A stretch of DNA of 64,000 nucleotides from Archegozetes longisetosus (GCA_018873245.2 JAEMBT020000003.1:8575843-8639842); one strand, 5' to 3'; counted from the first letter of the stretch, positions 46,301 to 60,700 are shown. Numbers and translations: made by a program. Notes: generated by a model from the letters alone, not told the origin.

Positions 46301-48888
46301 TGCTCTATAATGAATACATGCAATTAAATGCATGCCTAACTTCATTTATATTCTTCCCTATAATATGTTTTACAGCACTCGTAGATCTGCTTAAATTACT
46401 AATAAATGTCTTTTCTAAACATTTTAGCACTTCAACTCAACTTTGAATTAAGATCGAATTTGAGTTTCATTATCAATCAATATGAATTGAACGGATCGTA
46501 AAAATAGTGCATAAATTTATGTTGAGCACAAATTATGGTATTAAAGAAAAACAATCTTAAGCTTTTGAGTGAACAAACTTGCAAAGTTTTGGGTTGTGTT
46601 ACTAAAATCTGAGACAATCTATGCAAAGCCTTATAATCGGACAATACTTTTTCATCAGCTATTCATAATAAACTTTATTTTTAAATTGGATTTAATATAA
46701 TTTATAGTAAGGTTGAACGGTCGCATTTATGTAAAATCTGTGAAATCTCTTAACCCCTTCATTGTTGTTTTACTACCTTTATAATGGTTTTATACAATAG
46801 ACAGAAGAATGACTTTGATCGTCGAAAACTTAGCTTTTGAGTCAAGGATAGCAATCAATTGACGGTCTATTAATTTATAATTACATATCATGTCAAAAAG
46901 AACTGAAGCCTAATCAGTGAAGGTAGTATTTGAAAAAACCAATCTTTATTGATATGATCAAGTATATGATCAATATTCTTTACAAATTTGATGAAAACTT
47001 GAACTTTAGTTGTGTTGCTTGGAAAATCTTATGATAAAATATAAAAATCATAATTTACATAAAACAATATAATGAAAATTCATTAATCATCAATACTATC
47101 CTATTGGTGAATCAACCTCTATGTTTATAGTTACGCTTAAGTTTAACAATAATCTATAAAATTTCAATCCTATTACCTTCTAGTACTTTTACTACTGTTT
47201 ACTAAATTTTTTTCAGATCCTTTAGTGCATTTTCTTTATTAGGGTTCATAATAATTTTATTGAGATTATGTGCTCAAACAAATTTTTTTGAGGATTCAAT
47301 CTTAATATGAGAATTTTTTAAGCATAAAAGACTATTTCGGACCGGATTTCCTAATAAATTGGAAATACTTTTACTTTTCTAACTCTGAATTTGATTCTAG
47401 TTTTATCGAAGCGTAATCTAATTGATTAAAAGGAATCAATAATAGAAGTATGAACTGAATGAAAGTTTGATAAACTAGCAAAACGTGTTCCGTCTGTGGT
47501 TCGTTAGTTTATTAGCTCTAACCCAATTAGCTTTAAGTCTTAGTGTTCCAGTGAATTCTTCATCAGCAGCCAATTTAAGCTTATAAATGAAATTATCGAT
47601 AAGTCAAAAATACCATTTGCAAAGCTATTACCATAAAAAAATGTTATCTGTTTTTAGTTTAAAGAGAGTTTTTTATAAGAAAGTTGGAGCTTATACAAAA
47701 TCAATGGTTGCGATCAAATTGCAAAATTAACACCTAAAGCGATTTATTATTCGAAGGAGTGTGTAATAATTGATGACTTGCATATGTATGGCATGTCGCA
47801 CGCATTTTTTCTTCTAAACAAAATCAAAACAAACTTTCAGAACTGGAATTTTGCTACTCAAAATAGTCACCTATACCTTACCTCCAACTTTTAACGCAGC
47901 AATAAGTCTACGAGTGGCCACTTTCCCTTCGTCTTTATCGCAGCCTACAGAAATTTTTTTACAGAAAATTTTTTATCTCTTCAAACAAGTGAAGAAAAAT
48001 AGAGGAAAGAAAGAAGAAGTAAACTTTGATAAAATTTTATGAGTTGTGGACAAAATTCATAACTACTAGAATGTGAGTCAAAACATTTTTCAAATACACA
48101 CTGAGAGACACAAAACCATTTTTTCACTCCTACGTAGACTGAGTGAAAATTTAAGATTTTGACTCGAGTTTTTAACAAATTGCTTTGTAATCTAAAATTA
48201 TTCCTCAGCTTTAATACTGAATTAAATTTATATAGTATTAAGGATTTATGTGTTTTGGATCTAAATGATTAAACTAATGTAGAGTTGAGTCCATTACACT
48301 TTTCAAATAATTATTAATTATGGAAAGATCAAAAAATTTTCAAAAACCCATTTTTTAGTGAAAAAGGTAGAAAAATATGAATTTTAATATAGAGTATAAA
48401 ACCTGAATCATAGTGAAAGGTATTTATATGAGCCTTTAAGCGATTTTGGTTTGGTTCTCAAAGGTTTTCATAATCTAATTGAGATGGTACTAACACTCGA
48501 TCGACAATACTTTATGAGCGTATAATTTTTGAATCAATACCTTTCTTAACTGACTGAACCCCTATATATTATGCTATTTATTATTTCCATTGAAGGCTAC
48601 ACTGCACTCACAATATGTTTAATTTTTGCTCAAGTTGTCTGTTTGATAATCACTTGACTGAATAGTAATTGAAATTCCAATTGGCATGATTTCACTTTAT
48701 TTCGGTGTTTAGTTGCATCATTCAATTGCCTCTAACTTGACATCTGCTTAAACTTAAAGTTAATTTGAATTTTTTCGATCACTTACAAAGATTGGATGGT
48801 ATGAAGAAGGATGAAATGTTTTTATGACCTTAAAAGATAGTTCTAACAAATCACTTTACTTTTGGTTTATATAAATTTGTTTTTAGCT

Positions 48889-48938
48889 CATATAAAATCA
48901 GTTCGCATAAAATCAGTTCGCATAAAATCAGTTTGCAT
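48889..48938. repeat. 15-bp tandem repeat, about 3 copies
   Basis: The unit CATAAAATCAGTTCG is repeated three times. The first copy carries a TA insertion and the last ends in TTG, followed by a partial unit. Confidence 0.85.
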
Positions 48939-51900
48939 CAACTTTTTCTAAGTTTCATCAAAATGTATGTCTCGAAAACATTCTAGTTTTAAACCTATAC
49001 CGATAAATATCTATACTTGAGTAGAATTTAAGTTTATTTTGAGAAAATTCTTAATCAATAGATTTGTTTACTGAAAAAGTGTGTTTAGCCTATCGCCCAA
49101 AGAACTAGGAAGTAGTAATCTATGACTTTCTTCTTATTTAGCTGGTAATGTAAACATGAAATTAAGGAGTAATTGTGAGTTATTCACAATTATATTTCAC
49201 GCATTGCGTTCAATGGCAACATTTCATTCTTATTTTTGAATTTCATTCTCAATCTTGAGTGCGGGCACGCCTTTTCATTCATGCGATCCTTCATGAATTT
49301 GTAATCGTGATCTCGACGCAATCTATGCGTCAATTTTTTGGCGTATATACGACTTATACTAGTTTTCTATATCAGAAACTGGTTCTGAAAACTTTTCATT
49401 CATAGTCATGAAATAGATTCCTAGAGAGTTATCAAATTGTGCACACGTCCGATCGGATTGCATTAGTTCTTTATAATTAAACTTTTCCTTGTTATCAATT
49501 ATGCAATTGCACTAATTTGTACTATGCAACAAAGACTATAAAATATGGTTTTTAGCTATAAATCACTTGAACACATAAAAAAATATTCAAGTTACTCATA
49601 TTAGATATATAATGTCTATCTTATTTTTGTTTAGTTTTACCATCAATTAGATTAACTTATTTTGTTTTTTAATTACTAAAAAAACGTTAAAACCATTTGA
49701 TGCATCTATAAATTGTTGAATTTATGCTTCAAGTCTTTGAATTATTCGTTTTGGCCAATGCATTGATGCTTCAGGTTATTTTATACTAAATGATTTTAAT
49801 TTCAAATTCAGATTATGGTTGAAAAGCGATAATTTTGATTTATTCAATTTCAGTTAATTGCATATTAAATTAGTTTCTCTATTATTTAGTGAAACAAAAA
49901 ATCCAAGTTTGAAACAAAGTTAATTTCATGTGCTCAGTACTACAGATAGACGGCGAACGAAGATAGAATTTTCGAGTTGGAATGTACCAATCAAATTCAA
50001 TCTGATTGAATATATACTTTTCCAACTAAATCCTATTGTCTTATAGTTTTAAATTTGAGTTATTCAGTATTTTTACTTTGATTTGAAGCAATTATCACAA
50101 CAAATTAAGAGACTTGACATTGAAAATATATTACCCTCATGATGAAGCTAGCGAGAGATTTGAGTGAGGGCGCCTGTGCATCTGTAACCTTACTGGCTTG
50201 ACCACTGTAAATAGATAACCTTTTAAAAGTCTATCATACTAATGTTTATCACTCGAAAATCAAGTACTCCAGAAATAATTATCCTGATTGTTTTCTCATT
50301 AATTTGTTATTATTTTTTATGATCGTACTTGTGACCAACAATTAATCTTTCGCAGCTTGAGTGATTGGGTACCAACTAAGAAATAAATTTAATTGCGATT
50401 AAACTTTTAGACAGAAATTTATGTATCTTTTTGTGACTTTCTAATTAATTTGCGAATAATAATTTGTTAGGTATTCAAAGTTGATTTATATGTGAGAAGT
50501 ATTTTACACAGAATTTCGAACAAATATCCTCATAGCTAAACATTGTGACCAATTATTCTGGAAACGATTGGCAAAATAATTAATCACCTTAACGTTCATT
50601 TATCATATCAAAGGCTAAACTCCGGCTCAAGTTTAGTAAGTAATCAATTCATAGCCGTATAGTTTGCGTCGATTGTCCGAAATTGAAGGCAAAACATCTA
50701 TTATTTTAAGCTATCCGAAGCTTTAATAGAAAACTTCTTATATTATTCATAATCAAAATAAATTGAAAAAAATTTCTTCAGGTGTTTTCTCTTAATTGCT
50801 TAATGCGATGTTTTTGCGAAAGATATTCAATTAGTGACACATATTTTGTAAATTATAGACTCAGAAACTTTTCGAAAATAAGATATGATTATTCAATCTC
50901 ATGATTCATAGTTAATGACAACTAAAAGAATGAATCCAATGGTGGTATGCAAATATTATCCTACTTTTCATTGATCTAATTATAAATAAGAAAACCGAAC
51001 GTTTGACTGTTTGAAACGATACGAGATAATAGATTCATACCCATATAAAGAAATTCATATGTTTTTTGCTTTGCATCAAACTGAATAAAAATGTTGCTTA
51101 TCTTTATTTTTATTATTATCTAAAACAATTTCGCAGTAAACATGAATTTATCACAAGCATAGTATGTCTGACACATGATTAAGATTTGATGTTATGCGAA
51201 AAGTGAACGTAAGATTACAACAAAATTAGATTGAAATGAAAAGCAATATATGAAATCACTTTATATACACAAAAGCCAATGTTCACATTGCGTGTATTAA
51301 TACAATAGAGAATACAACTGATTATTAAAGAGGTTATGAGCTACAGAACAAATCTGTACACGTTTGTGCATAAAAGCAAACCTTATAAAATCGTTCAATT
51401 AAAGCAAATGCCAAAGACCATTAAGCCAGAAGAAGACCAGAGTCTCATTCTTATCGTTCTTTTCAGCTGATTCTGTTTCAGCTTTTGATTTTTGTCTGAA
51501 AAGCTCTTCTTCGCTCTTATAGGGGTATAAGTTTGCTGGTGTTTGGTATTGAATTTTGTCGATTTAATTAACTCAAGTCAAGGTCTGGTTATATAACTGA
51601 ACAATAAGCACTTCTAAAATAGCAGATCAGAAAAACTGTACATTATATAAGATATAATGGAATAAAATTAGTATGAATTGAAAACAACAAATACGCAATT
51701 TTGAACTTAAGACTAGCAAATAAAGTCAGTTATAATATATGATTAGATTTATAATAGAAGAACAGATATAAGTTTGACTGAACTTTAGATGCGCCGCAAG
51801 TGAAAAATGGTTTGCATTAACTAAAATAATTTAACTTAAACTCAGTGCTAAGAACACGAAGAAAGAAGAGAATAACAGGGATTTAGAGTGAACTATAAAG

Positions 51901-51982
51901 ATATTATTAATATACTTCTATTTACAATAGTTAACAATCGATCATTTATCAATCAATGGCTTTTATCTACTGTATATTTAAG

Positions 51983-51988
51983 TTTATT
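51983..51988 (-). terminator. Polyadenylation signal of KLF-like gene
   Basis: AATAAA on the minus strand, about 50 nt after the stop codon of the zinc-finger gene. Confidence 0.5.
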
Positions 51989-52038
51989 ACTACATCGGTC
52001 TTACATACAATATAATAATGAAAAAAGTAAATGTGTTA

Positions 52039-53312
52039 TTACGAGGCTGTGTGTCGTTTCATGTGTAGAGCCAAGTGGTCAGATCGAGAAAAAGCTCTCT
52101 CACAAAGTCGACAGTGGAAGGGTCGGTCTCCGGTGTGTTTACGAAAATGTCGGGTCAGTTCGTCAGATCGGGCAAACTTCCAGCCGCAACCCTTCCAATT
52201 GCACTGATAGGGCTTTTCTCCTGTATGAGTTCTCAAATGAGCCTTAAGATGCGAACTCTTAGTATAGGTTTTGCTACAACCATCATAGGTACATGAGTGA
52301 TGAGTCACTTTCTTGCGGCCTGTACTTCTCCGTCCGCGACGTGATTTGGGTGCTGGCAATGGAGTCGAATTCGGTAAACAATTGGTCGGAGACAATGAGT
52401 GCGATGAATTGTAATGCTGAGCGTTTGAGTTGTAATGCTGGAGATCAACATGTGGTGATGATGGCGGCGTCACAATACCACGAATGTAGGGCACCGATGA
52501 TGCGGGAGTGTAATTATGCGACGGAAGAACTGGTCCTGTGAAGCCTTTTTGGTGATTAGTTGGCATATGCGGTGCAACTCTCGAAACATCACTATTACTA
52601 TTGCTGTTAGTAGTGGTATTACAGTTCGTCTGGTAATTCGACTGTTGCTGTTTCTCATTTTCAGGAGAGGCCGGCGGCGATATTTGGCATTGGGGGACAG
52701 AATGCTTACTATATTGATATTGAGCTGAATTCCAGTGCAAGTAAGTGTTGCCGTATTGATCACAGTAATAGTTAGTCGACTGATTTGCTTGTGGTTGACA
52801 AATGTTGATTGAAGATGAAGGAACCCAAAGCATTGGATCTTTGGCACTATGAACCATACGTGAAGATAATTGATTAGTTTGCGCTGAACATGGAATTGCA
52901 TTGTTTGATGCATTCCATTGCGAAGTATTACAATAGCTGTTCTCGATGTACGGCACAGACTGTTCATAACAATCATTTTGTTGGTAATCATACTCAGAGG
53001 CTGTCAACTGTTGGTATTCTTGTTTCACATAAGTTATCTCATTGTTGACGATGTGTTGCTGATTTTGATGTAGTTGCTGGTGCTGTTGTTGAAGTATATA
53101 CCGATGAGTTTCAGAGTTGGGCACAATTTGCGGGCCATCGCTAACGAGTAGCACACTTTCAATGTCCTGCCACATCTGTTTAATTACAAACATTACAGTT
53201 TAATTTGCAGATAATCAACAAATAATACATTGGAAAAAGTTAAGAATTTCAAATATGAAACTTTATCTAAAGGTATACATACATCATGAAAGTCAGTCAT
53301 TTCATTAGTCAT
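52039..53312 (-). CDS. Kruppel-like factor (KLF4/5, Dar1-like) transcription factor
   Basis: A nuclear regulator binding GC-rich or CACCC boxes. Exon 53312-53283 ([10 protein letters not shown] before GTATGT) joins exon 53175-52039 in phase 0 across a 107-bp intron, giving 388 residues. Three C2H2 fingers lie at the extreme C-terminus (about 305-385) with KLF spacing and linkers TGEKPY and TGDRPF, and the DNA-reading stretches [23 protein letters not shown] and [13 protein letters not shown] basic segment [12 protein letters not shown] precedes them. The N-terminal part is Gln/Asn/Ser-rich, starts with [10 protein letters not shown], and carries SPPASPE (176-182) and TPPSSP (246-251), which resemble Fbw7 phosphodegrons as in KLF5. 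The choice within the KLF family (KLF4/5 or Dar1) rests on finger 2 and the WQDIE motif and is tentative. Confidence 0.92.
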
Positions 53313-56300
53313 TTTGACCGCCGAATGTGACATAACTAACACATATGATTGCTAAAAGTTGAGCCAAACAATTACGTGAATCACGTCTCACACTCTCAGT
53401 CAAAGCGAGAGAGAGCTATCACTTCACCATAAGATACACCTGAAGGCAGACTCAGTGAGCAGCACTTCTTTCTCTGTACTGTTAAGTCTGACAGTGAGCC
53501 TCGATCTATCTCTGGCTAGCTCTGAGTTGAGGAATAGGTTCTTCTGACTAACTGCGAGTTGACGAATAGGTTCTTGTGCAACAGTGGTAATAGTGAACGC
53601 TTTAGCCCTAACTCAGGGTGTGCGACATGCCCTGAACGGCCCACATACTCACAAACTATACTACAATCTATACTACAATCGGCTATATCCTCTCTTTTTT
53701 CTCTCGAAAAACTCTCTGAAACCGAGCGACACTCGACTGACAGGTATTATGGAATGAAGTTTACCATTTGTAGGGAAAAAGAATCAGGCCTTTGAGCGAT
53801 CTCTGAGCCTAGAATGTGAGACGCCTTCAAGTAAGGCATTGCTTCGCAATCCCACCTTCAAAGGCGGTCATGTTCTGTAACATAAACCATATTTATTTAG
53901 CATGTACTGTAAAACTGTTATAAACTTGCATTAAGACTATTAGCGCAGTCCTCTTCATTTGGTAATATCATCTTCTTTACACAGACACATGACCTTCACA
54001 TTTAGTACAATACCTACAACAACTCACCTCATCCTTATTTTGTCTAACTTTTTCGTCAGTCAAATGCTTTTTAATGCATCGCCACTTTATAATAGATTAT
54101 TCTTCTGGCGATACCATACAATCGCTAGTGACTAATGCCACTGAGTGAACGCAATGATCGCTTCTTCCTCTTAGATACTATTTGTCAGATTATCGCAAAA
54201 CTACATCAAAATATGTTCTTCTCAGAACTTTACTATTAGGTTATAAATAAGAAAACTTTAACAAACTTTTACTAAAACAGACAAATCAAAAAAGAGTTTA
54301 ATTCTGATTTACGATCACTTTTCTGCAAACAGGTAGAAGAGGAAAAGGAGTTCATTCAAGTTCTACAGTTCTGTGTGTTTTGAAAAAGTTGTACATTTAA
54401 AAAGTCAAAAATAAAATATTAAAGTTATCTAAAATAGACCGTAAAAATAGTTTTAGCGGAGAGTTGTTGATGGCATTTGAGCTACTATTAAGAGATTGCT
54501 TTGAAACGCTTTGGAAGACTGATCCTGAAAGACTTCTTCTACAATATATGTATTTTATTCACAGTCATAAGTGATGGCATACTTTGTTATACCGTTGTGA
54601 AAACTTTGTATTTTACGAGTACAAGCGTCTGAGGTCCGACCATAAACGTATTTCCTCTGATGTGATGCAAGATTGATAGAGCAATAGACAGAAGAAAGCA
54701 CTGGCAGTGTTTTAGCGGAAGATTACGGCATAGTTTTCCTGACGAGTCAGTGTGGCTTCAATTCTGAGCAGAATCACTATTATGTGAATTACTGGCAAAC
54801 GCATTGTGTGGGCAGATATACCACAGTTGACATGATTATTTGCGGTTGACCTCAAAACAGCGCTAATAAATGTCCAAATTTCAAACTAGTAATCACTTTA
54901 AGCAAATTATTTAATTCTTTTACTTTTATTTAGACCTTCGAATTTTTGATTTCTGAATAGTTGAGCATGATAGCATGATTCTCAAGTGATCTCCTCCCCG
55001 GAAATGGGTTGGTAGCTATTCCTATGCCTAATCTTGCATAGAAAATTTGTCTATTAAACTATTAGCCACGAGCTTCGTATTTCGTATTCACATAAACTTC
55101 TAAAAAACGTTTTTTCAAACTAAATCAGTTATTATGATATAAAAGCTGAAAATTTGCAGAAAAGCCGCTCCTTTTTTACTATAGTTTGGGTATGATGTTA
55201 CCTGAGATAATCTTAATCATGATTTAATGAACGCAAGACAATTTTGTTTTCATTTGGGAAGACTGCGGGTAAAAGATAAATGTTCACCAATGCTACCAAT
55301 GTTAGCATTGTTGAGGTATGCTTTCTGTACACCTGTGCACAACTGCTTCAAATATTTGCTCTCCGGCATTATTTTGATGGAAAATTATTTTCTTAACTTA
55401 TTTTTTCTGGACATGTTCTAATTTGTCGGATGTTTATTATCGTAGTAATAATTGGAAGAATCGATACGAAGTAAATGAGTTGAATTTCTGATAGAAAATA
55501 TAATTTTTGTTCATATATTAACCTTATTTGAAATGTAAATCATTTTTCTTACTATATTTGAATGTTTGAAGTTTGGTAATAATAATTATAATTAATTGCT
55601 TTTATAATAAATTATTATTATCTCTGAAAAATTGATGAACTGATATAATTCAAATTCTAGATTTAGGAACAAGACAACCAAATATAAATATCAAGCGTAA
55701 AGAATCGATGCGGCACTCAATCAATAATGAAATCATCTTAAACTAATAGTTTGTAAAGTCATGAGCGAATGGCCTGATTCGACCGAATCAGTTCAAACTT
55801 AACCGTTTAGTTCTGCTGACATAAACTCAATCAATCTCTCGAGGAATTTATAATAATCTAAGAAATTTGAACAGTTTTAAATATTAATGGTTAACACTAT
55901 AAAGTTATCTCTGTTTTGATGTATTGCACTCGCAAACAGTCATCAACCACTTGAATGAGATAAATGAGCCAAAAATAATAATAATAATGACTTTTAAGAA
56001 GTGCATTGAATTCATTACATGTTGGGCCGAAGTCAAGTACATTAAGTAACAATTTTATTAAATTATTAAACCCGAAATACATATTAAATACGAAGCATAA
56101 CAAACGCCAAAGTACAATGTGCAAACGAATGCATTCAAACAGTTTTATACTCTTTTCTCAAATATAATATCATATTTTTAATGTTTATTCCTGTCTTTGT
56201 TTCGGAGTCTTGAACTTCAGAAATACTCGTATAAGATGACAAAGGTGTGAGTTGGTTCTGTTGGTTCAAAGCTTTTATTACTCGCAAATGGTATAAAAGC

Positions 56301-57281
56301 GTAGTTTAGTTAAAAATTGCTTTACTTTTACATAATGTATAAACTTGTCAATATTGCCACAATTGAAGTTTTATTGAACATTTGAAGAATAGCAAAATAC
56401 CAAAAGCCACTAGTTTTATGATTCGCATATTTCAATAACTTATCGATTGAAAAGCTCTGCTATTTATTCGTAAGTTGACATCTAATGGTAGTGTTGTCTC
56501 CGGAAGAGGTTAAATGCTAATATCACAAATACACTTTTACTGCTTTACTGCATTTATTACTTGATATACCCAGTGATTAGTAATCTTTCTCTGTTTCGAG
56601 TTTGAGTTGACAGACAGCAAATCACAGCTGTCTTCGCATAACCCATAATTCGGAGTTAAACATGATATTGCCCTTAAGCCAAATCAAACTATCATAACAC
56701 CAAATCACAAACCACTCAAATAGTTGCGATTGTTAAAAAAGAAAACGTTTTACGATAGCATCAAAATGATTTACTTGCGATTCGTTAGTTTTGTTCACTT
56801 TTCTGCTGTTCGTGCAATCAATAGGGGCAACAATTATGAAATTCCATTTCACGTCTCCTGTAATTTCACATTTCAGGCTAAAGTCAAAAATATTATTTAA
56901 GCTTATCTCCTAAATGGCATTAAATGTATTCAAAAGATAATTAATTTCTAAATACCTGTATATTTGCTATTGAAAAGAAACTACAATTTAAAAGTAGAAA
57001 ACCTGAACCTAAAAGAGTCGATTTAACAATTTAAAAATGCAAATCTCAAGTATGGTCTTCATTATGTATTCATGAACGAGCAAAAAATTAAATACTAGAG
57101 TATAGATAAATCTGGCCACTAATCAAAACTCACAGAGACTTTGTAGCAGAGTTCATGTGTAGGCTTTCGGAGTGTATAGTCAGGCAAATGTTATCTGATC
57201 AATTGATCAGTTTCATATAAAGTAACAAAACAGCGTGTGTTAACCACAATAGACCCTCAACTCAATTTGTGTTAAGACTAG

Positions 57282-57314
57282 AGCACCGACTTTATTGGAA
57301 ATAGAGTCGGTGCT
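57282..57314. repeat. Near-perfect 15-bp-stem hairpin with 3-nt loop
   Basis: The left arm starts AGCACCGACT and the right arm ends AGTCGGTGCT; the inner TTATT/AATAG pairs with one G-T wobble around a GGA loop. Weaker pairing continues outside (AGAC with GTCT). The 3-nt loop is too tight for a typical microRNA precursor. Confidence 0.75.
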
Positions 57315-57658
57315 TTTGTCTGTTTCTCTAAACTTTCTGAAACTTGCAGACGAGTACCGACCACTAGATAACTAGAAAAACGAGCTAACATTTATATTCT
57401 GAAGAATCCCAATTTTCCCGATTTGATCCGAATTCATTTGAAAACAATGAAATTGCTTATTGTATTACAAACGGCTAGCAACATTTTTTGAGAACAACAT
57501 GAAATTTCAAAGATTTTTTTCGAGAAAGTTAATTTTAAAAAGCTTGAGACCGAAAATATGCTCACGAAAACTTTAATTTTTTTATCACTTTTTGACTTTT
57601 TCTACTTAAATATGAAATTTCCAGAGGGAATTAGAAGTGCATTAATAAAATATTGATA

Positions 57659-57787
57659 CAGTAAAACCTGTTTAACTTTAACACGTACTTTAGTAGTGTT
57701 TTGAAAAACAATATAAAGTGCCATATAAAACGTGGCTTAACTGTTATTCATCTTTGGTTACGTACTTAAGTTAGACAGGTTTTACTG
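57659..57787. mobile_element. MITE copy 1, Tc1/mariner-like (129 bp)
   Basis: Terminal inverted repeats of about 20 bp: CAGTAAAACCTGTTTAACTT at the left and AAGTTAGACAGGTTTTACTG at the right. The left flank is TA and the right flank is CA, consistent with a mutated TA target duplication. It has no coding capacity. The same family occurs at 23389-23528. Confidence 0.8.
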
Positions 57788-60700
57788 CACAAGTAAATTC
57801 TGAACTCGAAAAGTGCCAATTAGGCTAGAAATTGAGTCCCGAATTTTTGTTGTTTCTTGCCCGATTTTCCGACCTAACTTTTAAGATTTGATGTCCGAAA
57901 AAGTGCACACTCTAGTTAAGATCAACCATTTAACTTTTCACATTTGCCACTTTCCGGAATCATCATTATGCCAATGATGCGATCGCTTCTTAGGGCACCC
58001 AACAAAACATTCATTTATATGTAAAGATATTTTTTTACTGGTGGGGGGTTTCGAGGGGTATAAATGGGGCACAAAATTGACAGTTTAAGTTCTAACACAA
58101 TGCGATGGGGCAAAACTCTGTGATCCGACAAAATTGCAATTAGCGTAAATTCTGGATTTTGTATAGCTTAAAAACCAAAATTATTATTTGTTACCTCAAC
58201 TTTTACCACTTGAGAAAATGAGCTTTTGTTGAGTATAGTTTTTTATTTGATAAGTCAAAGTTGTGGTAGACTTGATTCCCGTTGGAGCACATATTATCTA
58301 TGTGACACTTTACCAATTTATGAGTTAAAAATACTGGTAAAGACACAAAGTTTTTCAAACCACAAGTGTTATTGATATTGGTGTTCACTCACTGTGGTAT
58401 ATATCACCTTCAGGGACGAGTTCAGTATGAGTGCCGATCAGGTCCGGAAGCCACCTCTCTATGTGGTCTTTCTTTAGCTCAGAAGTTTTACCTCAACTTC
58501 ACATGTTCTATGACATTGTCACTTGACCTCTTCGTTATTAATGAACTCATAGGTTAAATGGTGAACGGGCCAGAATAGGCTGCTATGCAAATATTATTAT
58601 TCTTTTCGCCCTGTTTTCTTCTAATTTGCTGCAAAATTGATTTACTTTTATTTTATTTTTGCGCTTTTCAATTGATAAACAAGGAAAAAAATGGAAAAAT
58701 ACTCAAAAATTCAGCTTTGAGCAAGATTAATTTGAATAGTTTTGTGACTGTTGCAATTGAAGGTAAAATATTGATCTATGATCGAGCTGGCTCTGCAAAC
58801 TATGAAATAGTTACAAAATTTTCAAGAGAACACTTATAGTGGTATATTTAAGATTAAATGTCTACCAATCAGTTGTATTGAGATTTAAAATACTTAAAAC
58901 GCTAAGATTTGCTAATTTAAAGATAAGTAAAACATTACAATGAGTAAACTAAATAAGAAAACAAACTCAGACTCAGACTAATAGGTTATAAATGTGTCTA
59001 AAAGCTTGAACTGATTATACTGTTTTGAGCGTTGAGCTAAAACCAACGACTCAAAGATCCCTTTGAATGCTAGAGGCAATGTCTTCAACCGCTAACTTAC
59101 TTTTCTTTTGAACATATTTAACAAATTGGTTCACGTCTACGATTGCTAGTAATTCCTAAATAATTACTTTTACTTTTACCCAAAAAACTAAAACTAATTG
59201 CCATCAAGAGTCGATTTTTCTGGAGATTAATCTTTAACTTGAATGAAGAAATTGCTATGAAGTGTATGAGATTATTATTGATGTTGAATACGTGTTTCTA
59301 ATACACTTGACACAATTGCCTACAATTTAAGAGATTAATTTCTCGCTCAAAACACTTTATATAATTTATAGACACATATGATTTTTCAATAAAAATAAAA
59401 CTGTAAAATTAATGCAAGTCATTTTCAAACTTGGACATGTGGTTCAGCTGAACCTGAATTTTTCAGTTAGGGGTGAACTAAATTCATTTAAGTTGATTTT
59501 GAAGATACAGCTATTGTTGTACGCGATGCTGTATTGTATGAGTGCATTCATGTAAGAAAATATAATACTTGTATAGACCTGAAGAATAAAATAACTTCCG
59601 ATGCGAGTACGGTTAATGAAAAATTTATCTAAACTTCAGTGTCATGATTGTAACGAATTGGAAAATAACGGAAGTTGTTATTGCCGCTTTGTAACCGAAT
59701 TTTTACATTTCGTGTTGATTGTGAGTTAGATAACCTATGCTTTTATGAGTCATATACTCATATTGTCGTAAGTATTAGTAACTTGGTCATTCAATTTGTC
59801 AATCAAATGTATTGGTAACTAATTTAATACTAGTGGAAGATTGTAATTTAATTTATAAAAATAGAATCACTTCCGAGTCCTTTGTTTATTTCGGTTAATT
59901 AACTACACCAGTCTTTAATGAAGACCAGACTTTATGTGATGAAAGACTCAATGCAGAAAAAGGAAACTATAGATTGTATCAGATTTAAACTATAGAGCTC
60001 AACCTGAACACATTTTTGCCCATAAAAGACAGAACTTAATTGTTTTTGATAGTTTTCATTTTTTATATACTACAGTGTCGTCTAAAATGATTCATTTTTC
60101 AAGATCAAATTGAAGATACAACGTGAACACACTTATTACTAACAGTTCCTCAAAGTCAAAAATTGGTGCAACTAATAGCCGAAAGCTCTGTTTTTCCAAC
60201 AGTTTATGATTCGCAAGCTCATGATCGTTGCTCACGAGTCAGTACCGCATTTTCGAGGTTAAGAGCAATTGAATTTTTTCACTTTTGTCAATCTGTAGTT
60301 CGTAATTACAGTGATTCTGCAATTACACCGACAAATAGATCCGACCATAAACGCGATCGTGTTGTTCGTTAATGAAAACCTGATAATTAACTGTATGAGT
60401 ATAAAATTATTGTAGCCATCACTATAACTTTCTATTGTTCTCTAAAAAAAAGTCAAACCTCTTTATTTACGCTGAAATTCAAGAACCGAATTAAAAAACA
60501 CTTTCTCAGATGTTACGGGCTTTAGAATGTATTGATATTTGTGGCATTTTTTATATTTGACTTGCTTTGGCTTTTCTGTGGATTGGTTTTGGTATTTTGG
60601 AGTTGAAACTCTATTGACTTGTGTAGCTTTTGTTCGGTGAATAGTCACCAATTTGAGTAACTCAAGTGTATTATTGGTAAGGCAAAAGTGAACAATACTC

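Larger units (their letters stand above)
41407..52038. other. 10.6-kb interval without a recognisable gene
   Basis: AT-rich throughout. The longest frames are short and resemble nothing known. It contains a (GA)n microsatellite (43313-43363), a short tandem repeat (48889-48938) and the 3' UTR of the KLF-like gene at its right edge. It could hold regulatory elements of that gene, or lineage-specific non-coding transcripts that cannot be seen by reading. Confidence 0.5.

Noticed and set aside
58366..58557. Short frame with Cys-containing sequence resembling a secreted peptide
   Set aside because: No family match, no splice context and no conserved motif; expected by chance in AT-rich DNA with a GC-richer patch.
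60163..60372. 69-codon plus-strand frame
   Set aside because: No recognisable domain, and nearby frames do not splice to it with sensible phase.
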